Shown here: one piece after another, positions 56,802 through 64,000 of the stretch | Position numbering within the stretch: position 1 is the stretch's first letter | Layout of the letters: each line of letters opens with the position of its first letter | Assembly (NCBI GenBank): GCA_947449015.1 | Contig: CANFQA010000006.1 | Coordinates: forward strand, 1 to 64,000 | Source: Microthrixaceae bacterium | GTDB lineage: Bacteria; Actinomycetota; Acidimicrobiia; Acidimicrobiales; Acidimicrobilacustridaceae | Direction: 5' to 3' | DNA: 64,000 nt | Notes under the pieces: generated by a model | Seen by the model: the letters and a program-made list of their open reading frames with translations, nothing else | What the model was told of the DNA's origin: nothing | Databases searched by the model: none | Position numbers and translations under genes: made by a program

Positions 56802-58159
56802 GTCTGACTCGGTTCAGTGGAGTCGGCATCGGTTCGTTCACGCTGGGCCATCCGAGTGCGCACTCTTTCCTCCGCTCCATGGGTCGATGGTTCGTAATAA
56901 ACCCGCCCCTCGAGTTCGGCCGGTCGGTACTGCTGGTCGACCCAACCTTCAGGATGGTCATGAGGGTAGTCGTAGCCCTGCCCGTGACCGAGTGACTTGG
57001 CTCCTTGATAATGGCCATCGCGAAGGTGCACCGGCACTTCCCCACCTGCCACGTCGCGCACATCGGAAACTGCTTTGCCCAGTGCCACGGTGACCCGGTT
57101 GGACTTCGGCGCCGAGGCCAGATGCACAACCGCATGAGCCAGATTCAATTGGGCCTCGGGCAGCCCCACGAATTCCACCGCCCGGGCCGCAGCATCGGCA
57201 ACGACGAGCGAGAGCGAATCCGCCATGCCGATGTCCTCGCTGGCAAGGATGACGAGACGTCGAGCGATGAATCGAGCGTCCTCCCCCGCTTCGAGCATGC
57301 GGGCCAGCCAGTAGAGGCTGGCATCAGGATCTGAGCCGCGGATGCTTTTGATAAACGCCGAGATGACGTCGTAGTGATCATCACGTCCGTAGCGCAGGGC
57401 TTTGGTGCCGAGCGCCGCTTCGATGTCATCGATCCGGACTCGAACCGACTCATCCACAATGCGCCCAGTGCCATCACGCACAGCATCGGGATGTTCGTGG
57501 GCGATCGCGACGGCGACTTCGAGGCTTGTGAGCACATGGCGCCCGTCGCCGTTGGATCGCTCGACGAGCAGCGCAAGGGCATCATCGTCGATGGCCGCAC
57601 CTTCGGCCGTAACACCACGTCGGGCAAGTTCGGCACACGCGTCAGGCGACAGCGGCTCAAGACGGAACAGTGTCGACCGGCTGAGCAGGGGCGGGTTGAC
57701 CTCGAAGTAGGGGTTCTCCGTGGTTGCCCCGATAAGGACAAGCAGACCACTCTCCACCGATGGCAGCAGTGCGTCCTGCTGAGCTTTGTTGAAACGATGC
57801 ACCTCGTCGAGAAACAGGATGGTTCCCTGACCTCGCTGACCGAGACGATCGGTGGCCCGAGCTGAAACCTCTCGCACATCTTTGACAGTGGCGGTGACGG
57901 CCGAGAGTTGCTCAAAAGCTTTCGCGGTGGTGTTGGCGATGAGCTGCGAAAGCGAGGTCTTGCCGGTGCCCGGGGGTCCCCACAGGATGACCGATGACAA
58001 TCGATCGGCCTCGATGAGCGCTCGCAATGGACGGCCCTTGCCAAGTAGATGATCCTGGCCCACGATCTCGTCGAGCGATTTCGGTCGTAACCGGGCGGCC
58101 AGAGGCGCCTGACGGGTGAGCCGGTCCTCAGCGGCGGCGGCGAACAGATCCTCGGCCAT
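56798..58159 (-). CDS. rarA: Replication-associated recombination protein RarA (MgsA)
   Basis: AAA+ ATPase acting at stalled forks. Walker A is GPPGTGKTSL (about 61-70), Walker B is ILFLDEVHRFNK, sensor 1 is IGATTENPYFEVN, and the C-terminal tetramerisation region contains YDVISAFIKSIRGSDPDAS and the HPEGWVDQQYRP-type end. It is 453 residues long. The ATG at 58159 has TAGCCT 6 bases before it (58166-58171) and no Shine-Dalgarno sequence: probably leaderless. Confidence 0.95.
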   Translation of the reverse strand: MAEDLFAAAAEDRLTRQAPLAARLRPKSLDEIVGQDHLLGKGRPLRALIEADRLSSVILWGPPGTGKTSLSQLIANTTAKAFEQLSAVTATVKDVREVSARATDRLGQRGQGTILFLDEVHRFNKAQQDALLPSVESGLLVLIGATTENPYFEVNPPLLSRSTLFRLEPLSPDACAELARRGVTAEGAAIDDDALALLVERSNGDGRHVLTSLEVAVAIAHEHPDAVRDGTGRIVDESVRVRIDDIEAALGTKALRYGRDDHYDVISAFIKSIRGSDPDASLYWLARMLEAGEDARFIARRLVILASEDIGMADSLSLVVADAAARAVEFVGLPEAQLNLAHAVVHLASAPKSNRVTVALGKAVSDVRDVAGGEVPVHLRDGHYQGAKSLGHGQGYDYPHDHPEGWVDQQYRPAELEGRVYYEPSTHGAEERVRTRMAQRERTDADSTEPSQT

Positions 58160-58165
58160 CGACCG

Positions 58166-58171
58166 AGGCTA
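58166..58171 (-). promoter_or_regulatory. rarA -10 box (leaderless)
   Basis: TAGCCT on the minus strand, exactly 6 bases from the rarA ATG, in the 25-base gap after aspS. Confidence 0.45.
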
Positions 58172-58184
58172 GCGCCGTGATACG

Positions 58185-59936
58185 TCAGTCCTTCTTGGGC
58201 GGAAGAACCCGAAGCCCCAGTTCCTCGAGTTGGGCGGCGTCGATCGTCGAGGGCGCATGGGTCAGCGGATCGTGACCGGACTGAGTCTTCGGGAAGGCGA
58301 TGACCTCACGGATGTTCTCCTCCCCGGCAAGCAGGGCGACAAGACGATCGATGCCGAACGCAAACCCGGCGTGCGGGGGTGCGCCGAATCGGAACGCATC
58401 AAGGAGGAATCCGAACTTCTCCTGTGCTTCTTCAGCTTCGATACCGAGTAGCGAGAACATTCGCTTCTGAATGTCACCGCGATGGATACGAACGCTTCCC
58501 GAACCGAGTTCCCAGCCGTTGAGTACGAGGTCATAGGCCTGCGAGCGCACCTTGAGCAGATCTCGTGGATCGCCGGAGTCAAGTAATTCGACATCCTCGG
58601 CATGCGGCATCGTGAACGGATGGTGAGCCGGAATCGGATTGTTGTTGTCGTCGAGTGCCTCGAACAATGGGAAATCCACGACCCACAGGAACTGAAGTCC
58701 GCCATCGGTGACCGGCGGACGACCCAACTCGAGGCGCAATAGTCCGAGAACATGGCACACCGCGTGGCGCTCATCGGCGACAAGCAGAATGAGATCACCC
58801 TCGACGGATTCAGTGGTGGCGACGAGACCGGCAAGTTCCTCAGGAGACAGGAACTTCGCAACAGGCGAATCAAGTTCACCCTCGGCGCGCACTCGCATCC
58901 AGACCAGACCCTTCGCACCCCAGCGCTTTGCGCGTTCGGTGAGGTCATCGAGACGTGATCGTGTGAACTCGGCACCACCAGGCACTCGAATGCCCTTCAC
59001 GCAGGATGCCTTGAATGCATTGAATTCGGTGTTGGCGAACACAGGGGTGAGTTCGATCAGTTCCATGCCGAAACGCGTATCGGGTTTGTCGGAACCGAAA
59101 CGCTCCTGGGCTTCATGCCAGGTCATGCGAGGAACCTCGGGAAGTTCCTGACCAGTGACCTCACGAACTGCCGCTGCAACGGCCACGGAAATGAATGCGA
59201 GGACTTCTTCCTGGGTAACGAAACTGGCCTCGGTGTCGAGCTGCATGAACTCGAACTGGCGGTCTGCCCGAAGATCCTCATCGCGCAGGCATCTGGCGAT
59301 CTGGTAGTAGCGATCAATGCCACCCACCATGCACAACTGCTTGAACAACTGGGGACTCTGTGGAAGGGCGTAGAAGCTTCCTGGTGTCAGACGGCTAGGA
59401 ACCACGAAGTCCCGAGCGCCTTCGGGGGTTGAGGCGATCAGCATCGGGGTTTCAATTTCGACGAATCCCTGATCGTCCATGGCTCGACGCAGTGACGCAT
59501 TGACCTTGGAGCGAATGCGCAGGTTGCGCTGCATGCGGTCGGTTCGAAGATCAACATATCGATGAGCGAGCCGCACCATCTCGTCAACCTCAACCCGCTC
59601 GTCGAGTTGGAACGGCGGCGGTTCCGCGATATTGAGAATCTCGACTTCGCACTCGCCCAGCTCGACAGCACCGGTGCCGAGGTTGGGGTTCACTGTGCCC
59701 TCGGGACGGGCACGCACCACACCGGTGATACGCACGACGAACTCACTGCGGAGGACATGAGCGCCGTCGACTACACACTGAATGAGGCCAGTGTGATCAC
59801 GCAGATCAATGAACGCCAGATGCTCGCCGTGTTCACGTCGGCGTGCCACCCAACCGCAGACGGCGACTCGTCGATCGATATCGGCGACGCTGAGCGTTCC
59901 GCAGTGATCAGAACGCATGGGCAGGGAATCGGTCAC
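58185..59936 (-). CDS. aspS: Aspartyl-tRNA synthetase
   Basis: Class II synthetase, bacterial type. N-terminal OB-fold anticodon domain (about 1-110; GWVARRREHGEHLAFIDLRD), catalytic core with motif 2 (YQIARCLRDEDLRADRQ), an inserted GAD domain (about 285-420) and motif 3 (FGIDRLVALLAGEENIRE). It is 583 residues long. Whether it also charges tRNA-Asn is not decided here: no asnS or gatCAB is in the window. Its ATG overlaps hisS by 4 bases. Confidence 0.96.
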   Translation of the reverse strand: MTDSLPMRSDHCGTLSVADIDRRVAVCGWVARRREHGEHLAFIDLRDHTGLIQCVVDGAHVLRSEFVVRITGVVRARPEGTVNPNLGTGAVELGECEVEILNIAEPPPFQLDERVEVDEMVRLAHRYVDLRTDRMQRNLRIRSKVNASLRRAMDDQGFVEIETPMLIASTPEGARDFVVPSRLTPGSFYALPQSPQLFKQLCMVGGIDRYYQIARCLRDEDLRADRQFEFMQLDTEASFVTQEEVLAFISVAVAAAVREVTGQELPEVPRMTWHEAQERFGSDKPDTRFGMELIELTPVFANTEFNAFKASCVKGIRVPGGAEFTRSRLDDLTERAKRWGAKGLVWMRVRAEGELDSPVAKFLSPEELAGLVATTESVEGDLILLVADERHAVCHVLGLLRLELGRPPVTDGGLQFLWVVDFPLFEALDDNNNPIPAHHPFTMPHAEDVELLDSGDPRDLLKVRSQAYDLVLNGWELGSGSVRIHRGDIQKRMFSLLGIEAEEAQEKFGFLLDAFRFGAPPHAGFAFGIDRLVALLAGEENIREVIAFPKTQSGHDPLTHAPSTIDAAQLEELGLRVLPPKKD

Positions 59937-61240
59937 GGGAGGTCCTCGGACGTCTGGGGGGCTGGGATGGAGAGCAGTGCGGTGAGTTCGTCAACTATCC
60001 GAGCTCGTTCAACGGTGATCTGGGGCCGATCCTCGCGCAGGGGGCGCAGCGTGACGACTCCCGCTTCGAGCTCATCGCTCCCGATAATGAGAGCGACGCG
60101 GGCTCCGGACCGATCGGCGGACTTCATCTGCGACTTCATCGATCGGCCATCAAATGCCCGCTCAGCGCTGAAACCGGACCGACGTAGTTCCACGGTGAGG
60201 TCGCGAGCTGCGGCACCGCCGGTGGTATCAAGCACATACACATCGACAGTTGCGGCGGGAGCATCAAGAACGCCTTCTGCGTCGCAGGTGAGCAGCACAC
60301 GCTCAATGCCAGTGCCGAATCCGATTCCTGCAGTAGGCGGGCCGCCCAGAGATTCGACGAGCCCGTCGTAGCGACCGCCGCCACCGATGGTGGACTGCGC
60401 CGCATCGAGGGCATGGCTGATGAACTCGAAGGTTGTATGCGTGTAGTAGTCCAACCCACGGACCAATCGAGGTTCGACCCGGTAGGGAATGCCAAGCGAA
60501 TCAAGCCCGGCCCGGACCCGTTCGAAATGAGCGGCGGCATCCGACGAGAGGTGATCGGTGATCCGCGGCGCGTCACCGATTGCGGCGATGGTGATCGGTC
60601 GCTTCGAGTCGAGCACTCGCATTGGATGGTCGGCGACCTTCTCGGCATCGGCCGGATCCAGGTGATCGATCCGCTCTTCCAACCACTTCTGAATCGACGC
60701 GATGTAGGTTCGACGATCCTCAGCGGTTCCCATTGAGTTGATGACAAGTTCGACGCGACGAAGGCCCAGCGCGGCGTAGAAGTCCCACAGCAGCGCGATG
60801 ACCTCTACGTCGAGGTCAGGATCAGATGATCCGAGAGCTTCGATTCCAAGTTGATGGTGCTGACGAAACCGCCCAGCCTGCGGACGTTCGTAACGAAAGC
60901 TCGGCGCCGCGTACCAGACCTTCCATGGGGTGGTCGGGTGATGTTGCACAAAGGCCCGGGCCACCGAGGCGGTTCCTTCGGGCCGAAGGGCGAGATGACG
61001 GTTCCCCTTGTCGAGGAAGTCATACATCTCTTTGCGGACGACATCAGTGCCTTCCCCCACCCGGGAGAACACACCAATTTCCTCGAACATCGGACTTTGG
61101 AGGAACCCGTAGCCGGCTCGACCCACCATCGTGGCGAAGTTGGCCACAAGGGCCTGCCAGTGCGCGGACGCCGGCGGCAGCACATCGTGGGTCCCCACGG
61201 GCGCCTTGAACGGCTCGATACGCGCAGAGGACTCGGACAC
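59933..61240 (-). CDS. hisS: Histidyl-tRNA synthetase
   Basis: Class II synthetase. The N-terminal APVGTHDVLPP, motif 2 region RYERPQAGRFRQHHQ, the histidine-binding GLDYYTHTTFEF and GGGRYDGLVESLGGP, and a C-terminal anticodon domain (about 335-430) are visible. The start is GTG 61240 (435 residues); the frame runs 100 codons further upstream but is unconserved. TAGGCT lies 8 bases before the GTG and no clear Shine-Dalgarno sequence is seen, so a leaderless or near-leaderless mRNA is likely. Confidence 0.96.
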   Translation of the reverse strand: MSESSARIEPFKAPVGTHDVLPPASAHWQALVANFATMVGRAGYGFLQSPMFEEIGVFSRVGEGTDVVRKEMYDFLDKGNRHLALRPEGTASVARAFVQHHPTTPWKVWYAAPSFRYERPQAGRFRQHHQLGIEALGSSDPDLDVEVIALLWDFYAALGLRRVELVINSMGTAEDRRTYIASIQKWLEERIDHLDPADAEKVADHPMRVLDSKRPITIAAIGDAPRITDHLSSDAAAHFERVRAGLDSLGIPYRVEPRLVRGLDYYTHTTFEFISHALDAAQSTIGGGGRYDGLVESLGGPPTAGIGFGTGIERVLLTCDAEGVLDAPAATVDVYVLDTTGGAAARDLTVELRRSGFSAERAFDGRSMKSQMKSADRSGARVALIIGSDELEAGVVTLRPLREDRPQITVERARIVDELTALLSIPAPQTSEDLP

Positions 61241-61310
61241 GACGCAGGAGCCTACCGGTGACCGATCTCGCCTCGCGAACCGATTGCGATCGACGACCCG
61301 AACAACGGGG

Positions 61311-61976
61311 TCACGCAGGTGGTGGCGCGGCTCCGATGGCATGCGCCACCAAATCAGCCAGCGCGTATTGCCCCTGTCCCTGCAGATGGAGCCCGTCACC
61401 CGCGGTGTAGCCCGGCGTGCCCGCGATCGCAGCCCAGTCAATGACCGCAAGATTCGGATACCGAGATGGCAGTGCCTTGATGGCATCGTTGGCCTGGTTG
61501 ATCTCACCGACCCATGGCACACAGGTCGACCACACAATGCGATCGGCACCGTGGAGCATGGCGATCAGCTTGTCCGCGGCCGCCCCGTAGTCGCCGCCGT
61601 ACCAGTTGGTGCAGAGATGCACGACCACCACCCGGCCAAGGTTGCCGCCCTTTGCGGCAACGATGTCGAGCCCTTGGTCCATGCGCCGACTGACCTTGGC
61701 GTCGAGGGTGACCTGCCAGCCCGCCAATTGCTGGTTGATGACGTACTGGGTGCCGAGAATGACCGAATCGCCAAGGATGTAGACCGTGTTGCTGCCCGGC
61801 GGGAGCGGCAGATCAATGGATGGGATCGTCGTCGTGGTCGTCGGCGGCAAGGTCGTCGTCGGAGCATCGGTGGCGACCGAAGAAGAGGCTGTCGCGTCAG
61901 TGCAGGCCGCGAGAAGCAGCACCAATCCGAGAATCACTGCACCGGTGCGCAGTTTCGGCAGCGATGGACTCGTCAT
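61311..61976 (-). CDS. SGNH-hydrolase-like lipoprotein
   Basis: Exported lipoprotein of 221 residues. The signal peptide ends in the lipobox LLAAC (cysteine near 25), followed by a Thr/Pro-rich linker (about 30-60). The SGNH fold shows the nucleophile loop YILGDSVILG (Ser about 71) and a C-terminal GDGLHLQGQG with the Asp-His pair. This resembles the extracellular SGNH domain of OatA-type acetyltransferases; esterase or acetyl-transfer activity on a surface sugar is an inference. TAGCGT lies 8 bases before the ATG. Confidence 0.82.
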   Translation of the reverse strand: MTSPSLPKLRTGAVILGLVLLLAACTDATASSSVATDAPTTTLPPTTTTTIPSIDLPLPPGSNTVYILGDSVILGTQYVINQQLAGWQVTLDAKVSRRMDQGLDIVAAKGGNLGRVVVVHLCTNWYGGDYGAAADKLIAMLHGADRIVWSTCVPWVGEINQANDAIKALPSRYPNLAVIDWAAIAGTPGYTAGDGLHLQGQGQYALADLVAHAIGAAPPPA

Positions 61977-62069
61977 GATCTGAAACGCTAGTGGCGATGG
62001 CCACCGGTTCCGATTTGGGCGAGGTCACGTTTGGCGAAAAGCCGTCAATCCGAAGCCAATGAGGCAGCC

Positions 62070-62792
62070 TCAGCCAGTGAAACTGGGGACCACAGGCTCA
62101 GGTGACGGACCAGGCGTCGGAGTGGTCTCGACAGCCGTGAATGTGGCTGAGGTAGCACTGCTCGGCAATCCGAGTGTGCTGTTGATGGTCGCCGCATTCG
62201 CGGTGCTGCATTCGGCGATCGCGGCGGCAGCGGGGAACGACAACGGTCCGACTGGGTCAGAACCCACGATTACTGGAACGGTGAACCCCGTCGCAGTGGT
62301 CGTACCCGTCAACGGCGAGCCAGAAAACGCCGAACCCGACGGGTTGCCGGTTGACGAGGTCATTGTCATCTCGCCGAGCGGACATGTAGCGGTGAGGAGC
62401 GGAACCTCGAGGGTTCCACCGAAGGTCGTGGTGATCGTGGCTGCACCAGTGACCGGATCAATGAACCCGGAGGCGTCTCCGATCTGGCTGAGCGTGAAGA
62501 TCGCTTGCGGGCCGCTGACTGGCCCACGATCGAACGATGGGATCAGAAACTGCCCATCAGTGAATGCCCCCGTGACTGAGTCGATGGTGGCGGTGAAGGT
62601 CGAGCCAGCAGGCAAGGTAAGCCCAGGCGGAGGGCCGACCTCAATGCTGCCGCTCAGGGAAAAGGTACGAACCACGCCCGTGGCACCGCTCGAAGGCGCC
62701 CCGAAGGCCAACGCAGAGGCGACAACTGTCACGACGAGCAGCGAAGCAGAAGCAACTCGACGAATGGTCCGGAGCACGGCGGTTTGGGGCAT
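62070..62792 (-). CDS. Secreted protein of unknown function
   Basis: A 240-residue exported protein. The signal peptide (about 1-37) ends near SSGATG. The mature part is rich in Thr, Ser, Gly and Pro, predicted all-beta, with two cysteines (about 133 and 192) that may form a disulfide, and ends in a Pro/Thr-rich tail. I do not recognise a family. It starts 3 bases after the RelA stop, but a TACGCT 7 bases before its ATG may give it its own promoter. The 93 bases between it and the SGNH gene hold nothing obvious. Confidence 0.72.
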   Translation of the reverse strand: MPQTAVLRTIRRVASASLLVVTVVASALAFGAPSSGATGVVRTFSLSGSIEVGPPPGLTLPAGSTFTATIDSVTGAFTDGQFLIPSFDRGPVSGPQAIFTLSQIGDASGFIDPVTGAATITTTFGGTLEVPLLTATCPLGEMTMTSSTGNPSGSAFSGSPLTGTTTATGFTVPVIVGSDPVGPLSFPAAAAIAECSTANAATINSTLGLPSSATSATFTAVETTPTPGPSPEPVVPSFTG

Positions 62793-62795
62793 AGC

Positions 62796-64000
62796 TCAGA
62801 GCGTATCGGCCAGTTCCTCGCTGCGCTCTACTTCGTTCTTGCCAGGCAGCACGCGATACGCGTCATAGATGCCATCGATCTGCTTGATCGAACTGAGGAG
62901 TCGGTCGAGATGGGAAACCTCACCGAGTTCGAAGTCAAACCGCATCTTCGAGATTCGGTCAGCCCCGGTAATGGTGTTGCAGGCGACGATATTGACGTGA
63001 TGATCGGCGAGCGATGCCGAGACATCACGCAGGAGCCGCGAGCGATCGAGCGCCTTGACTTCAATCGAGGCGATGAACACAGCAGCAATATCGGTATCCC
63101 ACTCGACATCAATAAGCCGGTCACCCTGAGCATCCGCAAGCGAGACCGCATTGGCGCAATCCGAACGATGAACCGAAACACCGCGACCGCGGGTAACAAA
63201 ACCCATGATCTCGTCGCCTGGAACCGGTGTGCAGCAGCGCGACAAGCGGACCATGACATCGTCGAGCCCCTCGACGTGCACTCCTGAGGTGCTCCCGGAA
63301 GCTTGTCGCGAACGTTGCGCGGCACGAACTGTTGTCGGCAGATGGTCCTCGCTGTCGGCGCCGGCATCCTCAAGTTGTCGACGCGCCCGTTCCGCAACCG
63401 ATTCAGCAGACACCTGACCAGTGCCGATGGCGGCATGCAGTGCTGCAAGATCGGGATACTTCAGTTCGACAGCAACATCAGCCAACAATTTGGACTGCTG
63501 GATCTTCTGCACCGGAAGACCTTCGCGACGCAATGCCTTGATGAGGTCATCGCTTCCGTTCTCAATCGCGTCCTCGCGCCCTATGCGCGAATGCCAGGCT
63601 CGGATGCGGTTGGTAGCGCGTTGGGTGCGCACGAAACCAAGCCAATCCACCGATGGACCGGAGCCTCCAACCTTTGAGGTGAAAATCTCAACGGAATCCC
63701 CGGACTGCAGTTCACTGTCGAGGGCAACAAGGCGGCCGTTCACTCGAGCGCCAATACACGAGTGCCCGACTTCGGTATGGATCGCGTACGCGAAATCAAT
63801 AGTGCTCGCGCCCTTTGGCAGGGTGATAACACGGCCCTTTGGCGTAAATACGAAGACCTCATCTTGTTCGAGATCGATCTTGAGGTTGGCCATGAACTCG
63901 TCAGGATCGGAGGTCTCCTGTTGCCAGTCGACGATCCGGTTAAGCCAGGCGAGATCAGCGGAACTCTCGTGATTGTCCTTGTAGTTCCAATGCGCCGCAA
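62796..64000 (-). CDS. relA: RelA/SpoT (p)ppGpp synthetase/hydrolase, C-terminal part (runs off right edge)
   Basis: The regulatory half of the stringent-response enzyme. At the right edge the frame reads AAHWNYKDN and DLAWLNRIVDWQQE, so it is open and the N-terminal HD and synthetase domains lie beyond 64000. In order: the TGS domain (DEVFVFTPKGRVITLPKGAS), helical domain, the zinc-finger/RIS region with CCTPVPGDEIMGFVTRGRG and HRSDC, and a C-terminal ACT domain. An ATG at 63893 is internal, not the start. Confidence 0.96.
   Translation of the reverse strand, partial: AAHWNYKDNHESSADLAWLNRIVDWQQETSDPDEFMANLKIDLEQDEVFVFTPKGRVITLPKGASTIDFAYAIHTEVGHSCIGARVNGRLVALDSELQSGDSVEIFTSKVGGSGPSVDWLGFVRTQRATNRIRAWHSRIGREDAIENGSDDLIKALRREGLPVQKIQQSKLLADVAVELKYPDLAALHAAIGTGQVSAESVAERARRQLEDAGADSEDHLPTTVRAAQRSRQASGSTSGVHVEGLDDVMVRLSRCCTPVPGDEIMGFVTRGRGVSVHRSDCANAVSLADAQGDRLIDVEWDTDIAAVFIASIEVKALDRSRLLRDVSASLADHHVNIVACNTITGADRISKMRFDFELGEVSHLDRLLSSIKQIDGIYDAYRVLPGKNEVERSEELADTL

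Overview
The window is 64 kb of chromosome from a high-GC actinobacterium. The 16S fragment at the left edge, the mycobacteria-like order infC-rpmI-rplT-(SpoU methyltransferase)-pheS-pheT-argCJBDFRGH, an actinobacterial integration host factor and a degenerate PriA all fit. Class Acidimicrobiia (Ilumatobacter/Microthrix-like) is my best guess from the 16S 5' end and protein style; this is an inference, not a search result. The content is almost entirely housekeeping: no mobile element, prophage, CRISPR array, tRNA or obvious horizontally acquired island was seen, and almost everything lies on the minus strand.

Layout, left to right: 5' end of a 16S rRNA gene (minus) with a long structured leader; tyrS; a small plus-strand membrane-anchored protein; a minus-strand arginine operon argC-J-B-D-F-R, then argG-argH and a NUDIX hydrolase; pheS-pheT; a SpoU-type RNA methyltransferase; infC-rpmI-rplT; a DUF1844-like gene (plus); hisG with a cold-shock-like protein and a two-gene ABC transporter; a VIT1/CCC1-like protein (plus); riboflavin genes ribD-ribE-ribBA-ribH; def-fmt-rsmB-moaB; a plus-strand pair of RNA-methyltransferase-like genes; priA, metK, coaBC, rpoZ, gmk and mihF; the pyrimidine operon pyrR-B-C-carA-carB-pyrD-pyrF; aroC-K-B-Q with pepQ, efp and nusB; alaS-ruvX-mltG-aroE and a prepilin peptidase; two small membrane proteins, rarA, aspS and hisS; two exported proteins; and the C-terminal part of a RelA/SpoT protein running off the right edge.

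The window encodes arginine biosynthesis from N-acetylglutamate (with the ArgJ cycle) to arginine, UMP synthesis, riboflavin from GTP except the phosphatase step, several shikimate steps, and five aminoacyl-tRNA synthetases (Tyr, Phe, Ala, Asp, His). Genes are packed very tightly, with many ATGA or TGATG stop/start overlaps, implying translational coupling.

The most interesting signals are regulatory. (1) A PyrR-type attenuator upstream of pyrR, with a consensus PyrR-binding hairpin, an intrinsic terminator and a possible antiterminator. (2) An ARG-box palindrome inside an apparently leaderless argC promoter. (3) A recurrent TAnnnT-N6-ATG/GTG arrangement at many first genes, which implies leaderless mRNAs. 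It includes a 22-bp head-to-head promoter between def and a methyltransferase gene. (4) A perfect 13-bp inverted repeat near the start of the SpoU methyltransferase gene. I found no clear new multi-gene system.
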